Shown here in pieces: positions 60,544-64,000 of a stretch of DNA of 64,000 nucleotides (position 1 is the stretch's first letter; every line of letters starts with the position of its first letter). Under the pieces are notes generated by a model. It did not search any database. It worked only from the letters and a program-made list of their open reading frames with translations, and was not told the DNA's origin. The DNA is taken from the NCBI RefSeq assembly GCF_008330945.1, contig NZ_CP043489.1, positions 4,909,501-4,973,500 on the forward strand, read 5' to 3'. Source of the stretch: Labrys sp. KNU-23. GTDB lineage: Bacteria; Pseudomonadota; Alphaproteobacteria; Rhizobiales; Labraceae. A program made the translations under genes and the position numbers.

Positions 60544-61727
60544 GCGAGCACGGACCAGGGCGCCCGACAGCGGCGGGGGAAAACGCGCTGCCATCCGTCG
60601 CGGCGGACCGCTCCGCCCGGCTGCTGCGCTTCGCCGCCCTGGTTCGCAAGGAAAGCTATCAGATCGTCCGCGATCCCAGCTCCATCCTGATCGCCTTCGT
60701 GCTGCCCCTGATCCTGCTTTTCCTCTTCGGCTATGGCGTGTCGCTCGACGCCACCCGCACCCGGGTGGGGCTGGCCATCGAGGATCCGTCGCCGCTGACC
60801 CGCGACATCGCCGCGAGCTTCCAGGCCTCCGGCTATTTCGAAGTCAGGCAGGGCCATGACCGGCGCGAATTCGAGGAGGACCTGATCGTGGGTCGGATCA
60901 GGGGCATCATCGTCATTCCCTCGACCTTCGCCGCCGATTTCGCCTCCGGCACCGGGCCGGCGATCCAGGTTCTCGTCGACGGCTCCGATCCGAACAATGC
61001 GAATTTCGTACAGAACTATGCCCGCGGCGTCATCGCCAGCTGGGCAGCGATCCGGGGCGGAGAGCGCGGCCTCGGCCGGCCGGCGATCGAGGTGGAACAG
61101 CGCTTCTGGTTCAACCCCGAGCTGACCAGCCGAAACTTCCTGGTTCCCGGCTCCATCGCCATCGTCATGGCGCTGATCGGCACGCTGCTGACCTCGCTGG
61201 TGGTGGCCCGCGAATGGGAGCGCGGCACGATGGAGGCGATGATGGCGACGCCCGTCAGCGCTGCTGAATTGCTGGCCGGCAAGCTCATACCCTATTTTCT
61301 GCTCGGCCTGACTTCGATGACCCTGTGCGTGCTGGTGGCGGTCCTCCTGTTCGGCGTGCCGTTCCGGGGCTCGCTGCTGGCGCTCTATGCCCTGTCGGCC
61401 AGTTTCCTGATCCCGGCACTGGGGCAGGGGCTCCTGATCTCGGCCGCCACCAAGAACCAGTTCCTGGCTTCGCAACTCGCCTTGATCTCGGCCTTCCTGC
61501 CGGCCTTCCTGCTGTCGGGCTTCCTGTTCGAGATCAATTCGATGCCTCAGGTAATCCAGTGGATCACCTTGATCCTGCCCGTGCGCTATCTGATTCCCAG
61601 CCTGCAATCGGTGTTCCTGGCCGGCGACATCTGGCCGATGTTCCTGCAGGCCATCGCGGTGATGCTGTTCATCGGCTTCGTCTTCTTCCTGGCAGCGGCC
61701 CGCAGCACCCGCAAGAGGATCGGCTGA
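60540..61727 (+). CDS. ybhS: ABC-2 type permease, YbhS-like
   Basis: A 395-residue ABC-2 permease. The N-terminal span (SILIAFVLPLILLFLFGYGV) is followed by a large periplasmic domain and five C-terminal spans, with the coupling segment VVAREWERGTMEAMMATPVS typical of ABC-2 exporters. It overlaps ybhF by 4 nt and is followed directly by ybhR, its probable heterodimer partner. Confidence 0.92.
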   Translation: MSEHGPGRPTAAGENALPSVAADRSARLLRFAALVRKESYQIVRDPSSILIAFVLPLILLFLFGYGVSLDATRTRVGLAIEDPSPLTRDIAASFQASGYFEVRQGHDRREFEEDLIVGRIRGIIVIPSTFAADFASGTGPAIQVLVDGSDPNNANFVQNYARGVIASWAAIRGGERGLGRPAIEVEQRFWFNPELTSRNFLVPGSIAIVMALIGTLLTSLVVAREWERGTMEAMMATPVSAAELLAGKLIPYFLLGLTSMTLCVLVAVLLFGVPFRGSLLALYALSASFLIPALGQGLLISAATKNQFLASQLALISAFLPAFLLSGFLFEINSMPQVIQWITLILPVRYLIPSLQSVFLAGDIWPMFLQAIAVMLFIGFVFFLAAARSTRKRIG

Positions 61728-61728
61728 G

Positions 61729-62841
61729 ATGGCCTGGATTCGCCTCAAGGCCCTGATCATCAAGGAGTTGCTGGGGATTTTGCGCGATCCCAAGAGCCGC
61801 ATCATCCTGGTGGTGCCGCCTATCCTCCAGCTCCTGGTGTTTTCCTTCGCCGCCACGCTGGAGGTGAAGAATGTCGATGTTCTCGTGCTCAACCGCGACA
61901 ATGGCGCCTGGAGCCAGGAGCTCATCCGGCGCGTCGAAGGCTCGCCCACCTTCCGTTCCGTCCGCCGCACGCAGGATCCGGGAGAACTGCGCACCGCCAT
62001 CGACAGGCAGGAGGTCATCGCCGCCATCGAGATCGGCCCGACCTTCTCGCGCGACATCGAGGCGCGCCGGCCGGCCGATCTCGGCCTCATCCTCGATGGC
62101 CGCAAGTCCAATGCCTCCCAGATCGTGGCGGGCTATCTCAACCAGATCGCCGCCGGCCTCGGCGCCGATACCGCCCTCGGCAAGGCGGCCGGCGGGCGAG
62201 CCATCGACGTGGTCGCGCGCAACTGGTTCAACTCGAACCTGATCTTCCAATGGTTCATGGTGCCCAATCTGGTTGCGGCCATCGCGCTCCTGATCGGGCT
62301 GATCGTCACGGCCTTGTCGATCGCGCGCGAGCGGGAACTCGGCACCTTCGATCAGCTCATGGTCTCGCCCTTGCGGACGCACGAAATCCTGTTGGGCAAG
62401 GTGCTGCCGCCCATGCTGATCGGGACCTTCCATCTGACCGTCTACATCGTGGCTGCCGTCCTGATCTTCGGGGTGCCGCTGCGGGGCTCGCTGCTGCTGC
62501 TCTACGGCAGCGCGGTCTTCTATCTCCTTGCCGTGGCCGGCATCGGCCTGTTCATCTCGGCCCTGTCGACCACCCAGCAGCAGGCCATTCTCGGGGCCTT
62601 CCTCTTCCTGGTACCGGCCATGCTGCTCTCGGGCTTCGCCACACCGATCGAGAACATGCCGGCCTGGCTGCAGCCGATCACGGTGATCAACCCGCTGCGC
62701 TATTTCCTGGTGATCGTGAAGGGCGTGTTTCTGCGCGACCTGCCCCTGGAGGCAGTGGCGGCCAACACCTGGCCGATGGCGGTCATCGCGGCCGTCTCGC
62801 TGGCGGCGGCCAGCTGGCTGTTCCGGCGCCGATTGGAGTGA
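61729..62841 (+). CDS. ybhR: ABC-2 type permease, YbhR-like
   Basis: A 370-residue ABC-2 permease, paralogous to YbhS. It shows an N-terminal span (IILVVPPILQLLVFSFAATL), a periplasmic domain, the coupling segment SIARERELGTFDQLMVSPLR and C-terminal spans (LLLLYGSAVFYLLAVAGIGL; GAFLFLVPAMLLSGFATPIE). It starts one base after the ybhS stop, closing the five-gene cecR-ybhGFSR operon. A perfect 26-bp hairpin lies 4 nt past its stop. Confidence 0.92.
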   Translation: MAWIRLKALIIKELLGILRDPKSRIILVVPPILQLLVFSFAATLEVKNVDVLVLNRDNGAWSQELIRRVEGSPTFRSVRRTQDPGELRTAIDRQEVIAAIEIGPTFSRDIEARRPADLGLILDGRKSNASQIVAGYLNQIAAGLGADTALGKAAGGRAIDVVARNWFNSNLIFQWFMVPNLVAAIALLIGLIVTALSIARERELGTFDQLMVSPLRTHEILLGKVLPPMLIGTFHLTVYIVAAVLIFGVPLRGSLLLLYGSAVFYLLAVAGIGLFISALSTTQQQAILGAFLFLVPAMLLSGFATPIENMPAWLQPITVINPLRYFLVIVKGVFLRDLPLEAVAANTWPMAVIAAVSLAAASWLFRRRLE

Positions 62842-62845
62842 GATT

Positions 62846-62922
62846 GGAGCGCGGACTTCCAGTCCGCTCTTGGATACGTGGAGCAGGCAGGATGGGAAGA
62901 GCGGACTGGAAGTCCGCGCTCC
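62846..62922. repeat. Perfect 26-bp inverted repeat, family E
   Basis: The arms 62846-62871 (beginning GGAGCGCGGACTTCCAGTCC) and 62897-62922 are exactly complementary with a 25-nt loop. Each arm contains its own palindrome (GCGGACTTCCAGTCCGC). It follows the ybhR stop and may end or stabilise that transcript; similar elements are widespread in Hyphomicrobiales. Confidence 0.8.
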
Positions 62923-62993
62923 GGGAGCTTGCCAAGCACCGCAATCGCGGTCACAGCTTTCGGTTCGCTCACCCCGCCAGGACCCCCCATCCC

Positions 62994-64000
62994 ATGAAGA
63001 TCACCGCCATCCGTGCCACGCCGATCAACCTGCCGATCGAGGCGCCCTATTGGTGGTCCTTTGGCTGGCTGCCGGGCTCCTCGCGCTGCGTGGTCGAGGT
63101 GGAGACAGACGAAGGCATTACCGGGTTCGGCGAAGCGGCCTCCTGGCAGGCCTGCGCCATCGTCGAGCGGATGACGCCAGCCCTGATCGGCCGCGATGCC
63201 CATGACATTGCCGGCGCCGAGCTCGCAAGCCTGCCGAGCTGGCGCGGCGTGACCTCCAATGTCGACTTCGCCTCGATCCGGGCCTTCGCCGCCATCGAGA
63301 CGGCGCTGTGGGACATCAAGGGCAAGGCAACCGGGCGCCCGCTTTACGACCTGCTCGGTGGGGCCGTGCGCAAGAAGATCGCCTTCGCCGATTATTTCGG
63401 CTTTCGCCAGGCCAGGAACGGCAAGGGCGGCGAACTCACGCCGGAGGCCGTGGCGGAATACTGCGTTGGCCTGAAGGAGCGGTTCGGCACCACCATCTTC
63501 GAGGGCAAGCTCTGCACCCGCGATCCCGAGCCGAGCATCGAGGCGCTCAGGCTGATGCGCCGGCAGCTCGGGCCGGATGCGATCATCCGCATCGATTCCA
63601 ACATGGCCTATTCGGTGACCGAGGCCAAGCGCATCGCCAGCCGCATCGAGGATCTCGACATCCGCAACTGGGAGGAGCCCTGCGCCACCTTCGAGGAGAT
63701 GGCGGCGCTGCGCCGGCACACCACCATTCCCTTCTCGGGGCACAATGTCGATATCCAGAAGGCGGTGGCGCTCGGCGTGCCCGATGCCATCGTCACCGAC
63801 GTCAACGTGCATGGCGGCATCGGCCGCACGGTGCGCTTCATCGGCGCCTGCGAGGCGATGGGTATCGATTTCTGGTGCTACAGCGCCAATACCGGCATCG
63901 GCAGCGCCGTCTATCTGCATCTGAGCGCGGCCTTCTCCCATCTGCGCGAGCCCAGCCAGTCGCTGTTTCGCATGCAGCCTTACGACGTGGTGGAGGAGGG
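62994..64000 (+). CDS. Mandelate racemase/muconate lactonizing enzyme family protein, 3' end missing
   Basis: The open frame runs from an ATG at 62994 (MKITAIRATPINLPIEAPYW) to the right edge, about 335 residues. It is an enolase-superfamily enzyme: N-terminal capping domain (GITGFGEAASWQ), FAAIETALWDIKGKATGRPL, then a barrel with metal ligands in RIDSNMAY (Asp), NWEEPCATFEE (Glu) and VTDVNVHGGIG (Asp), and a candidate base Lys in FEGKLC. These enzymes abstract a proton alpha to a carboxylate; the substrate (sugar acid, cycloisomerase or amino-acid derivative) is not determined. Confidence 0.9.
   Translation, partial: MKITAIRATPINLPIEAPYWWSFGWLPGSSRCVVEVETDEGITGFGEAASWQACAIVERMTPALIGRDAHDIAGAELASLPSWRGVTSNVDFASIRAFAAIETALWDIKGKATGRPLYDLLGGAVRKKIAFADYFGFRQARNGKGGELTPEAVAEYCVGLKERFGTTIFEGKLCTRDPEPSIEALRLMRRQLGPDAIIRIDSNMAYSVTEAKRIASRIEDLDIRNWEEPCATFEEMAALRRHTTIPFSGHNVDIQKAVALGVPDAIVTDVNVHGGIGRTVRFIGACEAMGIDFWCYSANTGIGSAVYLHLSAAFSHLREPSQSLFRMQPYDVVEE

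Noticed and set aside
60393..62111. A 572-residue open frame antisense to ybhS and ybhR
   Set aside because: It spans two real permease genes and is rich in Gln, Arg and Asp, a typical complement of hydrophobic GC-rich coding sequence.

Overview
The window reads as chromosomal DNA of a GC-rich alphaproteobacterium, most likely of the order Hyphomicrobiales (Rhizobiales). Grounds: strong G/C preference at third codon positions; order-typical families (an Omp25/31-like beta-barrel protein, a DUF930-like secreted protein, DUF3126, a BTLCP transglutaminase-like peptidase, ExoD, an Anbu proteasome homologue with alpha-E and ATP-grasp partners); and a FosX enzyme of the kind described from Mesorhizobium loti. 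The genus cannot be fixed by eye. There are about 62 protein genes, one tRNA-Leu(UAA), no rRNA and no CRISPR array. Both ends cut through genes.

Layout. 1-6 kb: a CoxL/CoxS-type molybdenum hydroxylase pair (CoxL cut off), ExoD, a MOSC protein, a DUF930-like protein, DoxX and Anbu. 6-16 kb: a polyamine-type ABC importer (ATPase, Tat-exported binding protein, two permeases), a LysR regulator, an unusual M20 amidohydrolase homologue, a guanidine-modifying (DDAH/deiminase-like) hydrolase and an FAD oxidase; this looks like one uptake-and-breakdown locus for an unknown nitrogenous compound. 16-20 kb: transglutaminase-like protein, alpha-E protein and circularly permuted ATP-grasp protein, the usual operon partners of Anbu, here about 10 kb from it. 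20-30 kb: MFS transporter, a LysR/alcohol dehydrogenase divergent pair, NudK/DeoR divergent pair, RadC, methionine aminopeptidase, and a TetR gene divergent from an NmrA-like/DUF1772 operon. 30-39 kb: 2OG-Fe(II) oxygenase, Mrp/ApbC, a CinA-like protein, Gpt with a double-hairpin leader, an HprK-like kinase fused to a glycosyltransferase, an outer-membrane protein, and a PdxA2 operon with a TIM-barrel/cupin fusion beside a LysR gene.

39.6-42 kb is the most accessory-looking part: a secreted beta-helix protein with a phage-tail-like C-terminus, a probable IS3-family scar and tRNA-Leu. 42-56 kb is largely housekeeping (FAD monooxygenase, zinc-finger protein, hydrolase, CysE, FosX plus a coupled unknown gene, DUF3126, gamma-carbonic anhydrase, BTLCP, PanC, DnaJ-domain protein, a D,D-carboxypeptidase with a SPOR domain, ClpS-ClpA). 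56-64 kb holds a DeoR regulator, a complete cecR-ybhGFSR type ABC export operon and the start of an enolase-superfamily enzyme.

The intergenic DNA is rich in structure: at least five families of palindromic repeats, phased A-tracts upstream of coxS, a hairpin between binding-protein and permease genes, and several good operator candidates in divergent promoters. All functional statements come from reading motifs and context; no database search was run.
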